A stretch of DNA of 64,000 bases from Nectonema munidae (lineage: Eukaryota; Nematomorpha; Nectonematoida; Nectonematidae): positions 248,001 to 312,000 of the forward strand of contig JAUIRK010000952.1 in the NCBI GenBank assembly GCA_030549495.1, in the 5' to 3' direction. Of the stretch, positions 11,416-23,095 are shown in pieces. Each line of letters starts with the position of its first letter. Position 1 is the stretch's first letter. The position numbers were made by a program, and so were the translations under genes. The notes below the pieces were generated by a model. That model searched no databases, was not told the DNA's origin, and was given only the letters and a program-made list of their open reading frames with translations.

Positions 11416-12263
11416 TTTTTGTTGTGATTAAATTTAGGAGTTGCGTAGTTAATTTCGTTAGAGGCGTAGGAGTGCAAGTGCTTAAGAAAGCTTCTCAGCA
11501 GATAAACTTGATTGGGAGTGGGAAAGTGTTGAAGCTGCTGTTGAGGATACGATAGGATGGAGAAGGATGCATTTCTGGAAGTTTCTTCGCATCTCACACA
11601 TGCGCCTTCAAAACTTATAACTAAAAAGTGCATGCAAAGAATGCAGAACGTTTGCGAAGGAATGACCAAACTGTCCATCGGTATGGAGTGCTGATTTGCG
11701 ATGAGCCAGGCATTGGACCTGAGCAACACTCTATCACTCAGGCACACTGGAAACTCTTCAATATCGGGGGACGCGTCTTGGGGCAGCGCAAAGAAATAGA
11801 ATGAATACTCCGAAAAGAGTTCGTGGTACACGGAATTGTAGATGCTTTGGAATGAGAGAGATGATGAAGGCTGCGTCGTGAACGAGTTGTTGAGGGGAGT
11901 GTTGCGGCCGAGAAGCGAGGGGTAGTGCAGGAAGTAGATGAAGAACGCTTCAAGGGCATTCACGTGGAGGGTGAATGAGGAGACGCTTCTCGCGCTTGAA
12001 AGAGGGCAAAGGCGGTGGAGGAGGGGGTGTGGGAGCAAAGAGGATGACAGTTGGAGGGGGTGGCGTGAACGGAGGAGCGGGTTGATGAGTTTGTCGAAGA
12101 GCAAGCCCCTGGGATGCAGGAGAGTGAAGATGGCTTCAAAGTCCGCGACACTACCCTCTTTTTCGTACAAATTGATGAGAGTGGTGAATTCATGCGTTTT
12201 CCTCGGTTGCTGGGATTTGATGAAGAAATGCTCTAGGATGCTGCAGTAAACACTGTCTAAGCT
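11416..12263 (-). CDS. SMPD4: SMPD4 (neutral sphingomyelinase 3) homologue, upstream exon
   Basis: This is an 848-nt minus-strand exon. It starts after acceptor GTGTTTCAG with SLDSVYCSIL (human FGSLDGVL). It continues through DFEAIFTLLHPRGLLFDKLI (human [20 protein letters not shown]) and ELFSEYSFYFFALPQ (human NPFEYYIFFFALSLI). It ends with NQVYLLRSFLKHLHSYAS, matching human VLVVRLLLKHLHAFA. The donor is AAAAA|GTGAGG at 11416. It covers roughly the middle of the N-terminal half of the roughly 800-residue family. N-terminal exons upstream (beyond 12263 on the minus strand) were not located. The exon is clearly G+C-richer than the flanks, so a long spurious plus-strand frame (11938-12249) overlaps it. 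Confidence 0.88.
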
Positions 12264-12362
12264 CTGAAACACAAAAGTTTATTTCAGGATATATTTTTTT
12301 TAGCTCATAATAATTAGGTGTGCCGATATCGATTCTCGAATACGCATTCTAAAATTTTTATC

Positions 12363-12832
12363 TATTTGAAGGAAAAATTCCCGTTTCATCAGCATTAAAT
12401 ATATTGTCTGTTTTATAATCTTTTATCAGTAGTTTAAATTGCTCTTCCCAAGATGTTACAATTTATTTCTAGGTTAACGCTTGCACTTTCATCGCTCAAA
12501 ATTTTATGTTAAAGCGGTTCCTGAATTTTTCCAGCCAACTACTAGATGCTTTGAAATCAAAAACGTTCAACTGTTTTGCGAAACTAGTGCTTTAGCTTGG
12601 AGAATAGTTCCAGTTATTGGAATGTTACCAAGGCCACGTTTTATCATTAATTTCATCGTTTTTTGAATCTTCTTTTTTCAATCAATTCGTTTTTTCTTTT
12701 TAGATTAGAATTTACAACTCCTATTGAAATTCTAAATTTCTCCGCCAAAGCTCTTTGGCTCAAATCATAGGATTCTTGTAAAACATTAAACTTTTGTTTT
12801 AAACTAAGATTTGTACGTTTACTAGAAACCAT
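12363..12832 (-). pseudogene. Tigger/CENP-B-like DDE transposase relic (N-terminal half)
   Basis: The minus-strand reading starts MVSSKRTNLSLKQKFNVLQE and continues RALAEKFRISIGVVNSNLK, which fits the CENP-B/Tigger helix-turn-helix DNA-binding domain. After frame breaks there follow GTILQAKAL and, near 12363-12400, NADETGIF, the start of the DDE core (first catalytic Asp). The rest of the core is missing. It is a broken transposase, plausibly of the family that mobilises the MITEs at 1-395 and 10020-10850. Confidence 0.85.
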
Positions 12833-12840
12833 TATGTCTA

Positions 12841-13769
12841 AACAAAAACTAAGTAAACTTTTTTACTTGTTGAGCACTTATTTTTAAAATTACAGTGATA
12901 TTTCAAATGTCATAAAAGATCATTTTTTATAAAAAAATTTATACAAAAAAATTGACAAGTTAAAAAAAAACGTCCCCTTTACAGTATCAGTTTTTTAATC
13001 TTAAAACAGATCACTTTTATTTATATAAATTTTAATGCCATCTAGCTTTTAATAAACAGACTTTTGCACTGAAGGCTGCGTTCGAAATTTTAGAAAAGTC
13101 TTGGCTACTAGTTTCATTTAGTTGTGAGCAAACTACGACTCTTGGTGATTGTTAAGGAAGGTAAGAAAGAAACTTAAACAAATGGTATGTTGATGGAAAG
13201 GAGAAAAAAGATACTTATGAATTTTTATGTAGGAAGACATTCATTTATAACTAAATCTTATAATGTAAATAAACGTTCATCAAACAAGTACACCATTACA
13301 CACAAATGTCAAGAGTATTTTTATTTGAGCTAACAAAAAAATTTCCATTTTAAATACTCGTTTCTCTTTATTTATGCCTTTTTAATTTCAAGGTCACTCA
13401 AAGTAATATAATTTGAGCACAGTTTCTAGTTTGCATATTTGTTTTCTCTAACTAAAAAGCCTTTCGCATTTCAGAAAATCATCTTTTGCACCTCCTCAAT
13501 CATTAACGAAATCAATAAACTCTTCTTTTTTTTTGGATTACCAATCGAGATTACAAACAGGTTTTTGATAAATTGGTAGTATTTTTCAAATTTTGTAGGT
13601 TAGGAAAATAAGGAGAAATTTCTTGTCTAAGTTTTATCAGGTTTTATGGCCTCCAGGACATCTTTATTAATGAAATCTTATTTTCATCAACAAATATGTT
13701 CAAAAATTGAGCAAAATTTTTCTTGTCAAAGAATGCAATTATCCCAGCTTCATATCAAAAGCTGACATT
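12841..13769. other. AT-rich spacer, no gene seen
   Basis: No recognisable coding exon, tRNA or long repeat. A missing N-terminal SMPD4 exon could be hidden on the minus strand, but none of the family's motifs is visible. Confidence 0.4.
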
Positions 13770-14640
13770 TTATTACAATGGAGTACTCTGATCTCGTTTC
13801 CTTGCAACGCAAAGTTAAACGAATTCAAATATGTTCACTAAAAATGATAGAAATAGTACGAAAACGGACATCAGAAAATTCTACATGCATGTATAGTTTG
13901 CCTTCTACAAATTGCTGGATTTCTTTCCATAGTTTCGCTTGGAATATTTTCTTTTGGAAAGCCCCCTCATGTTTGAGTGCCGCAGGAGATTTTCAAATCT
14001 TAAAACAAACAAAAGAAGGATTTGCTTTAATGAAATAGACAGTGCCTTCATTGAAAACATTTTTCAACTAATCGGATATGGTTTTATGGGGTACATCTGG
14101 AAATTTTTGCTTAACCAGATACGACTTAATACCATGTGCTGTAAAAATTTTATCACTTTGCCAAATGTTTCTCTTACAGTTCTTCTATTGCTGAGTTTCG
14201 TAAAATAAAAAATTGTCTACCAGGTTCTTTTCATATACATATTGTACGTAAACGCAAGGCGATAAGTTTGCAGCATCCATCGTTTCATCAATCTAAGCAA
14301 AAAAGTTGAAAATCGAATTTTGAATCAATAAAACCACAAATGACATGCCATCAGACATCTCTCCTATTAGTCTTCTAACGGTATCATTTGACAGGAAGAT
14401 ATGCTTCAACTTTACAACTTCAGAAGTACATTCAATATATCTTTGCAGCAAGGTAATATCAACTGTTCTGTTATGTTGTGGGAGTTTTTGACAACAGATA
14501 TTTTTAAATCTTTTCAATTTTGCAAAAACATTCCTATGTTATTTATCAAAGATGAATTTGTGCAATCGTTCAGCCAATAATTTTGTTTACCGAACTCGAG
14601 TGCTTCACTACCAGCGAAAGCTTCACTTGACGGGCTTTTA
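13770..14640 (-). pseudogene. hAT transposase relic (ZBED5-like group)
   Basis: The minus frame at 14293-14517 reads KLKHIFLSNDTVRRLIGEMS, matching the LSNDTVxRRIxEMSxD block typical of ZBED5/GTF2IRD2-like hAT transposases. Flanking minus-strand sequence is broken by stops. On the right, 14716-14736 carries GAGGATGTGCGCCC, the hAT-like end shared with several elements here, so this may be one terminus of the original element. Confidence 0.7.
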
Positions 14641-15376
14641 AAAAGTGGATACTAACACTTCAGAACGCTTAAGACTTTAATGCAGTAAAACGAAATTTCA
14701 AGTGTGAGTCGTCATATTTTTGAGGATGTGCGCCCATGGTATCAAAATCTGTATAATAGAGATGTATGAAATCTGTATACTAGTGTTCATTGGACAAATC
14801 GACATTTAAATAAGCAGAAAATCAGTTTTAGGAAATAAATGTCTGAATGGGATAAATTCAGATTATGATCTTGCTTACACTTCTCTTCATTTCTTGTTCT
14901 TTCTTATTTTATAAAGGATGCATTCTATCGTACCGAAATGCAAAATGACTTTTCCTCAATAACAATTATCTTTCTATTCTTGTAAATTAAGAAAAAAAAC
15001 TTAAATTTTTTATTAAAAAAAATTAATCTATTAAGTTTCTATGATACATAATTTGAAGAATGCGAATAACAATGCTTTACGGAATACAAGGAGCGTAGGA
15101 CTTAAATAAGATCTTTTATTTAAAAATAAAATAAATAATTTTTTTTTATTGATCTTGGCCATACTTTTAAACAGATGCAAATGAAATCCAACCATCGATA
15201 AAATGTTTGGTATTCTTCACCCAGATTAGAATTTTTTAGAAATATTTCAAATCAACTTTAAAATTAATTATGCCACGCATGTTTTTTTTATAAAAAATTT
15301 TTTGCTTACGTATATAACTAAAGTGTCGATTATTTAATTTTACAAAAATAAATTTGTCTGCATACGCAATGTTTCT

Positions 15377-15497
15377 TTAACTCTTTATTTTGAAGAGGAT
15401 TCGTCTGCTTTCTTTTTCAATGGACTTTTATATATTCAAAGCAAACGATTTTCATTTCTTGGGTCACTGGTGGGTGACCCACTGGTCCTCAAAGGAA
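15377..15497. mobile_element. piggyBac-like MITE, D subfamily
   Basis: It starts TTAACTCTTTATTTTGAAGA and ends near GGTCCTCAAAGG, and contains TCGTCTGCTTTCTTTTTCAA and an inverted AAGCAAACGATTTTCATTTC. It is related to 33270-33391, 37681-37790 and 41766-41864. There is no coding capacity. Confidence 0.7.
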
Positions 15498-16151
15498 CGC
15501 AAACGATGCTCTTTTCATTGTAATTATGGTTAAAAGATTAGCATTGAGAGAACGTTTTTAAAAACAGTGAAATGCTATATACATACACTACACACACATA
15601 TATATATATAATAGGCACAATTATCTCTTCAGTACACTTAATTCAAGTCTGTTTTCCCCTACACACAAGGATATAAATCTCCTCACTGGGTGTGCGGAAT
15701 TTAGGAAATTCTTCTGCTCCACTTCACACAATTTTTGTGCAATACGCATAGAAGTAAACTTGTTATATAGAATATAATAGAGAAAAAGGAAAGAAAATAT
15801 GTAGCCAGAAACATATGTTAAAAGTTGAAGACTAAAATGTGTCACATTTTCCATTTCTTTCCATACATAGTGATATTATATGCACAATTCACGATGACAC
15901 ACTTATTATTTTCTTCATCCCTTTTCATGTGTGCGCATATGTGATTTCATGTGTGTGTGCGTACACTGTGAAATGTATTACTGCACCATTTTTTTCTTTT
16001 TCTCAAACTTACTTCGCGTTTGCAATAATTAATCTATTGCTAATTGAAATACTAATTTTATATTATCAGAAAAAGATTGCATACTACAACAAAAGCTTTG
16101 CAGTAGAAGGCATTGCATAGAGCGAAATCTTTGATCTTACCCACTATACGG
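15498..16151. other. AT-rich spacer
   Basis: A (TA)n/(CA)n-rich patch lies at 15585-15612. Open frames at 15621-15854 (minus) and 15839-16120 (plus) have no recognisable family and are not called genes. Confidence 0.4.
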
Positions 16152-16260
16152 TTTAACACTGGAATAATCTGTCGATATTAAAATGTAAAGCAGAAGATTT
16201 GTATTAAAAAGCATTTATAAACGCAGACGATTTTTATTTGTGTAAAGTCAACAATGGTGG
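16152..16260 (+). mobile_element. piggyBac-like MITE, A subfamily
   Basis: It contains GGAATAATCTGTCGATATTA, AAAGCAGAAGATTTGTATTA and AACGCAGACGATTTTTATTT in the order shared with the copies at 39316, 41119 and 47342. Confidence 0.75.
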
Positions 16261-16342
16261 ACTCTTGTGCTTACCCTTTGAGAAGCAGTGTCCCAAGAGA
16301 TGGGAATCAGCGGCTTTAAATGTATAAAATTCAATTATCCCA

Positions 16343-16459
16343 TTAACCTTTTCAGGCACAATGGGACATAACGTGTCTTGAAAAGCGTCTGCTTAAGTTA
16401 TATAAAAACTCGTTGAAAAAGAAAGCAGACGATAGAAAACAAATGCCTGAAAGGGTTAA
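16343..16459. mobile_element. piggyBac-like MITE, B subfamily
   Basis: It is bounded by TTAACCTTTTCAGGCACAAT and TGCCTGAAAGGGTTAA, which are inverted ends with TTAA on both sides. Internal words are GCGTCTGCTTAAG and GAAAGCAGACGAT. Confidence 0.85.
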
Positions 16460-16524
16460 ATGTCATATTTCTATTTGTATGCCACATGATTTCTTTATTT
16501 TATGGTAATTTTATACCAAATTAC

Positions 16525-16636
16525 TTAACCGGGCTTTAAAAAAATGTGAATCGTCTGCGTTTATAAATCCTTTTTAATACAAATCTTCTGCTTTACATAA
16601 GATATCGTCTGATTATTCTGGTCGTTAGCCGGTTAA
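16525..16636 (-). mobile_element. piggyBac-like MITE, A subfamily (inverted)
   Basis: It is bounded by TTAACCGGGC and CTGGTCGTTAGCCGGTTAA. It carries GAATCGTCTGCGTTTATAAA, CAAATCTTCTGCTTTACATA and GATATCGTCTGATTATTCTG, the inverse of the A consensus. Confidence 0.85.
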
Positions 16637-17329
16637 TATCGTCAAAATTCGGGTCCTCAAAGAATTACGCGAATAACACACTTGTTCCCAAAAAGAGGAG
16701 ATGAGTTGATATAAAACGTACCTTATAATGAAGAAATCGTCTGTGATATATCTTAAAAATACTGGGATGAGATACATTTGAGGCTTTGCTAGTTAGTCGC
16801 CAAAAATTATGAGAGGATGTCTCTCGTGCCTCAACTCTTGAGGTTTTACAAGTATAAAAATAATAAAAAAAAATTACTCGAAGTGTTGTTTCGTGTAAAA
16901 TGCAGGATAGATGGTCACAAATTTGATTCCAGGAAGAAGCATTTTCAAATATCCAGACTATTTTTTCCTAAAAATGAAAATATAACGAAGTTTCATCTTA
17001 AAAATGATTGCTTAAAATAACGCTAATTTTTACATTCTCACAATTTATAAACCTCCTCTTACCGAATAAAAAGTTTTTTTATCGGAATTTCAGACCTTGT
17101 TATCACATATGGGTAATTGAGAGTATTCATTTTGAAATTACTAGAAGGCAGAAGACAAATTCCTCGATTTTTTAAAATTTCTTTTGCTTTTCTGCCAACT
17201 TTCTCTCTGATAATTTTGATCATTTCCCTAGCTTCATTATATACAAAAAAATTCTTTCTAAGCTTGAAAACTTAGTCAAAAATTATGAAAAGTTTCGTAA
17301 GCTTTTATCTAATGAAATTGAAATGTTGA
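16637..17329. other. Spacer, no gene recognised
   Basis: The plus frame 16817-17020 (67 codons, basic) has no recognisable family. Nothing else is supported. Confidence 0.35.
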
Positions 17330-17995
17330 TGAGACGCTAAATTCAAACTTGCATTTCAACTCTTTGAAAGATAAAATCGGAAAAAAAATTGAAAAAAGTT
17401 TTCCTCTACAGAACACAAAATACTACTGATTTCAAAATGAAAAAAGATAAAAAATAAATTTCAAGAAAAGAAAAGAATTGGTAGTTGGAATAATTTGGAA
17501 ATTCTAGGGATCAAACACAATAAAGAAATAATCAAAGCTAAACAAGCTTTCTTTTTTAATAAATTCAAGGACACTGAAAATAATATTGGAAAAAGATGGA
17601 AAAACGAAACTCATCATATTGCCAAATAATATTCTTCTGAAACTTGCTTGATATGAAATGAATTTGGATTTTATTAATCAGACTAAATCTTTGGAAACAT
17701 TTGCTTTATCCAAGCAATTCTCTTTTGGCGCGGTTACTAATGCTGAAATTTTAACAGTTCTCAACTATTTTAAATCCACTAACTCATCTGGAAGTGATAG
17801 TGTCTTCAATGAAAAGGATAAGATACTTATAACTTACATTCCTTATGAAAATAAAATGTTTCAAAAAGAGTCGATTAGTGATAAACTAAAAATAGCAAAG
17901 GTAATAGCAATTTTAAAAGTGGTGCCTTCTGTATATAATCAAGAGCCATTTTAAGCAAAATATTTGAAGAAATTTTCCGAAACCTGGGCAATAAA
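17330..17995 (+). pseudogene. Non-LTR retrotransposon (LINE) reverse-transcriptase relic, N part
   Basis: The frame 17658-17954 reads VTNAEILTVLNYFKSTNSSG then DSVF, and SISDKLKIAKVIAILK, followed after a frame break by AILSKIFEEIF. This is the order of the early reverse-transcriptase motifs of Jockey/CR1-like LINEs (ALxxLKSxKASGxDxI ... SxxPxxxKxAxVIPIxK ... LSxIFEKI). Upstream lysine-rich sequence with NIGKRWKN fits the linker before the RT. Several stops and shifts are present. Confidence 0.7.
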
Positions 17996-18000
17996 AAATC

Positions 18001-18290
18001 GCACGAAAGGAAACTGCAGGTTGCAGACATGAGAATTTTGAGATGGATGTGTGGAGCAACAAGAAAGGATAGAATTAGACATCTAATTCTAATCTAATCA
18101 GAAACACGACTAAAGTGAAGGAAATATCAGCCAAAATACAAGAAAGTAGATTAAGGGGTGGTGTGGTTATGTGATGAGGAGAGATGAAGAGTATTGGAAA
18201 TGAACTTGAAAGGAAAGCGAAAGAAAGAAAGGCCTAAGCGAAGATGGATTGCATTGAAGTTGTTATGAAGCGCTCAAAGGTTTAAAGAAT
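18001..18290 (+). pseudogene. Non-LTR retrotransposon C-terminal relic
   Basis: Translation with frame changes gives LQVADMRILRWMCGATRKDR, VKEISAKIQESRLRW, and GRPKRRWIALK. This is the well-known C-terminal block of RTE-like LINE polyproteins (EMxMLRWMCGVTRxDR ... RLRWxGHVMRR ... GRPKKRW). It is broken and noncoding today. Confidence 0.75.
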
Positions 18291-18552
18291 GACGACGATG
18301 CCCGGAATGGAAATGAATGAAGAAAAGATTTAGTTTACGATTTTTTTCCATGCTCACACAGTTTTTGTTTTAAAAATTTTTCCCTTTTAAAAGCATAGTT
18401 TGGAGAAATAAAAAAAATGAAAAAAATACCAACAGTAGATGTTTATCGTATTAATATGAAAGTAATTGGAACCACTTTACCAATTTTAGTGCTTTTTTAC
18501 TGTTTGGTTTCAATTCTTGCCTAGAGTTTGGAGTTTATCTTGATATATTTAA

Positions 18553-18672
18553 AACTAAGAAGGTTTTTCCTGTTTTTAAAAAGGGAGATGAGATCAAGTT
18601 AAAAACTATGGGCCAATAAGTTTAATTCCTATGCTTGGTAAGGTTTTTGAGAAATTACTGCTTGATCATTGA
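18553..18672 (+). pseudogene. LINE reverse-transcriptase relic (KVFPVFKKGD block)
   Basis: Frames read KTKKVFPVFKKGDEIK and, after a one-base slip, NYGPISLIPMLGKVFEKLLL, the classic RT motif 2 of Jockey/CR1-like LINEs. It is a short isolated fragment. Confidence 0.75.
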
Positions 18673-19199
18673 TACTGCTGATTTTAATAATTATAATCTT
18701 TTGTATCAGAATCAGTTATCATCAATCAGCATACAATATATATTATTATTATTAAATATACTCGTGAGATAAATATATCCATCATACAAAATGTATTTGG
18801 AAATTCCTATAGGCACTTTTCTATATACATGATACACACATCAAATACACAAATAACACTGTGTAACAAAATTTTTTTTTTTATTTCCAAATATTTATTG
18901 ATTTTTTTAAGTTGTTCAGACCTAGATTAAACACAAAATTGCTATAAAGCAAAAAAATTTTTTTTTTTTATTTAAGTTAAATTTTTGATGCATACTAATA
19001 TGCAAATAGGTATATATCTTCAAGTAAAATTTAATGTTTCATTTTTATTCTTTCTTTAGCATTTGAAACATTTGATTGTAAGTACTTTATAGTAATTTAA
19101 ATACAAAAGCTCAACGCTTCTAAAACTAATTTTGAATATATTTTATTTAGTTTTTTAATAATGTTCTTTTGAATCTTTTAATAATTAAAATCAATTCAC
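18673..19199. other. AT-rich spacer
   Basis: ATT repeats lie near 18740-18755. No gene or structured repeat is seen. Confidence 0.4.
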
Positions 19200-19483
19200 G
19201 AAGATGCCTTCATAACCCAGACTCTTTCTGCTTCATATGTGGAGAGCACATACTTAAAAGAGGAAAAAAATTTTCTATGTAAACTTCTGTGAAAGTTTGC
19301 GAAGCTTACAACAAATATTTTGGAATACCAGTTGGAGATCAAGACAAGCCCTGGGCTTCTCATTATTGTTGCGGACATTGCAAGAAGACTCTAAAAGGCT
19401 GGTTACGACGTGAACAAAGATCGATGAAATTTTCATTCCCTCGAGTTTGGTTTGAACAAAGAAATCATTCTAACTTGCTTTAA
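19200..19483 (+). pseudogene. N-terminal fragment of an amplified Cys-motif gene family
   Basis: Frames give SFCFICGEHI, then AYNKYFGIPVGDQDKPWASH, YCCGHCKKTLKGWLRRE and SMKFSFPRVW. The layout (CFICGE ... YxxYFGxxxGDQDKxWAxHxxCxxC ... MxFxxPxVW) is shared with 54901-55122 and with an abundant uncharacterised family in many invertebrate genomes. Paired CxxC motifs suggest zinc binding. A frameshift lies near 19270. Function is unknown. Confidence 0.7.
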
Positions 19484-19670
19484 AGCTTATTTTTAAAACA
19501 TGTATGATGATCGCATTAAAGGATGTAATGATCATTCGAATACATTTAAATGTAAGATAAGAGAATAAAAGAGGGAATGCAGACTTTCGAGTCAAACATC
19601 ATGTCAAGCTGCACTGAAATTCCTATCAAAAATATTTTACAAACGATGTGATAGCTATATAGTAGGCCCT

Positions 19671-21800
19671 CCAGTGGCGTAAATTAAACTAGGAAAAAAC
19701 TAGGATTTATCACAACAAAAAATTTTTGGAAAAAAATTAGAAAAAACGAAAAATAAAAAAAAGTAATAAAATTTTAAAGGAAAAAACAACTAGATTCAAC
19801 TCAAATTTTCTGTCACATTTTAATTGGAAAAATAAAATTCAAAAAAATAAAAGGCTCTTTTATTGTTTTATATATGAATGAATCATTCGAACTCTTTTTT
19901 TGGCAATGCCATTTCTTTCATCGATACATTTCTTCATTGACTCTGTTATTTTCTCAAGATTTATCTGTGCCACATCTAACAGCCCCTGACTTATGTTCAT
20001 TTCATTAAAATTTTTCCACTTTATAGCTTCAACTAAACGGGGATTCGCTCCTTTGAAAATTTGATTTGCCTTCAATTCCACTTCATTCCTTCTAACATCC
20101 TTTTGTCTTTCATCAATACATCGTTTCGATTGCTGGTCTTTTTCTTTTCTTTCTTTTTCTTGTTTCTCAAGGTGAGCTGCTACCTTCTTCTTTTTCTCCA
20201 ACAGCAACTTCTCTTGCTTTTCTGCATTTTTTCTTGTTTCGTACTTTTGATGAGCTTGTCTGACTGCAAACATAAGATTTTTTGTGATAGGAATGTCTAT
20301 TATATTCTTATACCTACTGTCAGCGTCTCTTGTAAGCCTTAAACCATCAACTGACGAATTTGACAAGGATGATCTCTCTGAAGTCAACACCTTTTTATTC
20401 ACAGAAAAGCTCCTTTCCACATCAACATTACCATGTGAAATGGAGAGACATGTCGTAACTAATTTCTTTAAGTTTGGATACTTGATATCCCCACTTACAT
20501 TTTTCAGAGTGAATATGTGGTTCCAAAAGTGATCAATTCTGAATAAATCGCCATCTCAAGTATACAATTCATTATTATTGATTTGCTCTGACATATATAT
20601 CTTCCATTCATCTGTTATTTTTGAAACAGTGCAGTCTTCAATGTGAGGTAAAGAAAGGCAAAGTTCTTTGTGAATTTGTCATATACTTGTCTGAATTCCT
20701 AGCTTCACGATGTTGACATCTGACCCATCTAATAAATGTGTCTTTTATAGGCAACTTGGTTACTCTTTGCTTGAAAGAAATTCACAGATCCTTTGATATC
20801 GATTGTTTTTTTCAGCTGCGCTGATATATGAACTTCTTTACTTTTTTTAGGTAGATCTGTTTAAAGGTATTTGCAAAGTGAAGTCCAGTGTTTTAAAAGA
20901 CGTTGTAATGCCAAGATCTTCTAAAGTGAGACTGTAGTCTTCTCGTTGACAGGTATGCGTTCTAAACCATTGAATATCTATCGATAGTTGTTCTGTGTTT
21001 TCTCCATAAACACGAAATCCTTTTTTAAAAGAATTATGGATTGTATGCAACGTGCATGGAACAAAGGACACCAGTCCAGGCAACTTAGATGCTTTCAGAA
21101 GTGCTTGTATGTTTTTCCATATTGCTTTGTTGACATTTGGCCCATCACCTCACAAAGAAACCAGCTGACATAAGGGCAATTGAAATTCATTTTTTGTTAC
21201 AGCTTCAATAATTGCATCACTAACATTTTCAGCCTTAGCATGACCGAACATTAAGCTTTTTAAAACATACTGCTAATTTCACCTTTTTTCTCATTCCAGA
21301 ATCTAACTATCATATCACACTGTTTTTTCTGCTGGGCATTACCCGTCTCGTCGAATTGAATTGTAAAGGGGCTTTTAGTTTCTCTTATGTTTGCAGTGAA
21401 TTCTTTTTAAAAATAAGGACCAAGTCTATCTGATATCAGATAAGAAACTTTTAACTTGCTCATTGAAATTTTTTTGGATATATTTCCAGGAAACATCGCT
21501 TTGAAAAGTTCGGAAATGCCCTCACATGATGTGTAAGAATAGCCTCCACCAGCAACCTGATAAGGTTTCTGCTTTTGTGACTTGATCATGAATAGATATC
21601 GATTCAAGGTAAACTTTTCTGTCTACATCCTTAGCTCTTTGTTTGCTTGTACTGGCCATTTGACTGGCTGGCATTAACAATTTCTGATTAGCTCCAGTAG
21701 TTGAACAGGAAATGCTTCTGTTATATAATATACATACTCTAGCAAAGCTATTCAAAGGATCTTTTTTGCAACATTTTGATAGATTTTGACCGTTATTGTT
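19671..21800 (-). pseudogene. hAT-like transposase, nearly full length but broken
   Basis: Read on the minus strand from about 21755 to 19860, with many stops and shifts. Landmarks are ISELFKAMFPGNISKKISMS, FDETGNAQQKKQCDMIVRFW, PGLVSFVPCTLHTIHNSFKK, then a 186-codon C-terminal frame (19860-20420) with MERSFSVNKKVL, DIPITKNLMFAVRQAHQKYE and a lysine/glutamate-rich coiled coil. The family normally has VERGFSVNKEV as the dimerisation motif. At 19674 the sequence CAGTGGCGTAAATTAAACTA looks like the hAT terminus. It is not functional as it stands. Confidence 0.8.
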
Positions 21801-22385
21801 GATTTTAAAAAGCCAGGTATGATTAAATTTGGTTTTTCCACTAGGCCTGGTGAGTAAAATTGTCAGTATTTGAGTTTATTTATCTTAAATTTAAGGACAG
21901 GAATTAGTAGATATAAATAGAATTGCTAGATATTGTAAGATGTTCACTTATATTTAAATCAAAATACAAAACGTAGATTGAGAGAAAAATAGATGAAAGC
22001 TAATTTCAGTATTTGTGAAAGAATGGATAAATATATTTAGACTCATAGATTGATATTGTATTTTGAATTTGTCATATATTGACACTTTCTTTGATGGCCT
22101 AATAACCCTGGGCGTGGATTTGTTCTTGACATGTGGTTATCAAGTATATTTAAAAATTCTTCAAACGGGTATAAGAAAAACATAAAGTGAATGAAGAAAC
22201 GTGAAAAGATTAAATTTTTACATGTGTTACTATTTATAAATCATGTAATAAACATTTATAATATTTCGAAAGGGTAAAAATGTTTTGCAAAAAAAACTAG
22301 GAAAACAAGGAACATTTTTAGAAAAACTAGTTTATCACAGTGTCTCCTTGTAGTATTTTTGAGCAAACACATGTTGATGATCCAC
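21801..22385. other. Spacer between hAT relic and MITE
   Basis: GAAAAACTAGTTTATCACAG (22321-22340) and AAAACTAGGAAAACAAGG (22304-22321) echo the sequence beside the hAT terminus at 19685-19720. They could mark the other end of that element. No gene is seen. Confidence 0.4.
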
Positions 22386-23095
22386 TAGATTATCTTATTT
22401 TCTTCTGTCACAGTGATTCTATTTCTCTTTCTGTCTCCTTCTCTGTTTTTCTCTTATGCTTTCTCTGCTAAAACTCAATCCTCAAGCTCTCTTCTCTTGT
22501 TCAAGCTTTCCTATCTCATTCAGCTCTCTTCTCTCAAATTTGTATATTGAGTTAAATTATAATTTATTTTATTTTATCTCATTAGAAATTAGTTTTTAGC
22601 GGAATATAAGTTCAATATTTTCAGAACCTTTTTTCATGATACCAAAGTTCAGCTATTCAAATTAATCATAGAGACAGAAAAGTTATGTAATTTGGATGTG
22701 TTTTTTTTTATTTATTTTTCTCAGTAAACATTTTTCATTTTTTAGGAAGAAAAAAAGGTACAACTCAAAATTAATGAATGATTTTTTTCATTCAATAAAA
22801 TTTACAATTTTTTTATTATTAATTGATATCTTTACCCCTTTTCTACACATAATTTGGAGATGGTGCGCAACTATTTGATGTGAAAAAGAAGGAGATATAT
22901 ATAAGTCCTCATTCATTGTTGACTTTAAGATTAATAGGGCGGGGGTTAAAGTTTACATTAAGCTTAATTAAAAATGAAATAGAATAGACAAGAGAAGAGT
23001 AGGAATTCAGGAAAATTTGTTGTCTTTTTTGGAAGACGCTTGAAAGTCCGCCCCTCCAATAATTTCAAGGATGTGCGCCCCTGAATCAATCAAAT
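22386..23095. mobile_element. Nonautonomous hAT-like element, intact copy of an inverted pair
   Basis: About 710 bp that recurs inverted at 35066-35476 plus 37247-37590. The right end is AATTTCAAGGATGTGCGCCCCTG, i.e. terminus CAGGGGCGCACATCCTTG. It includes a TTCTCTCATTCA-type pyrimidine minisatellite near 22430-22545. The frame 22696-22878 inside it is not a gene. Confidence 0.8.

Noticed and set aside
11938..12249. 103-codon plus-strand frame
   Set aside because: Antisense shadow of the G+C-rich SMPD4 exon; no family resemblance.
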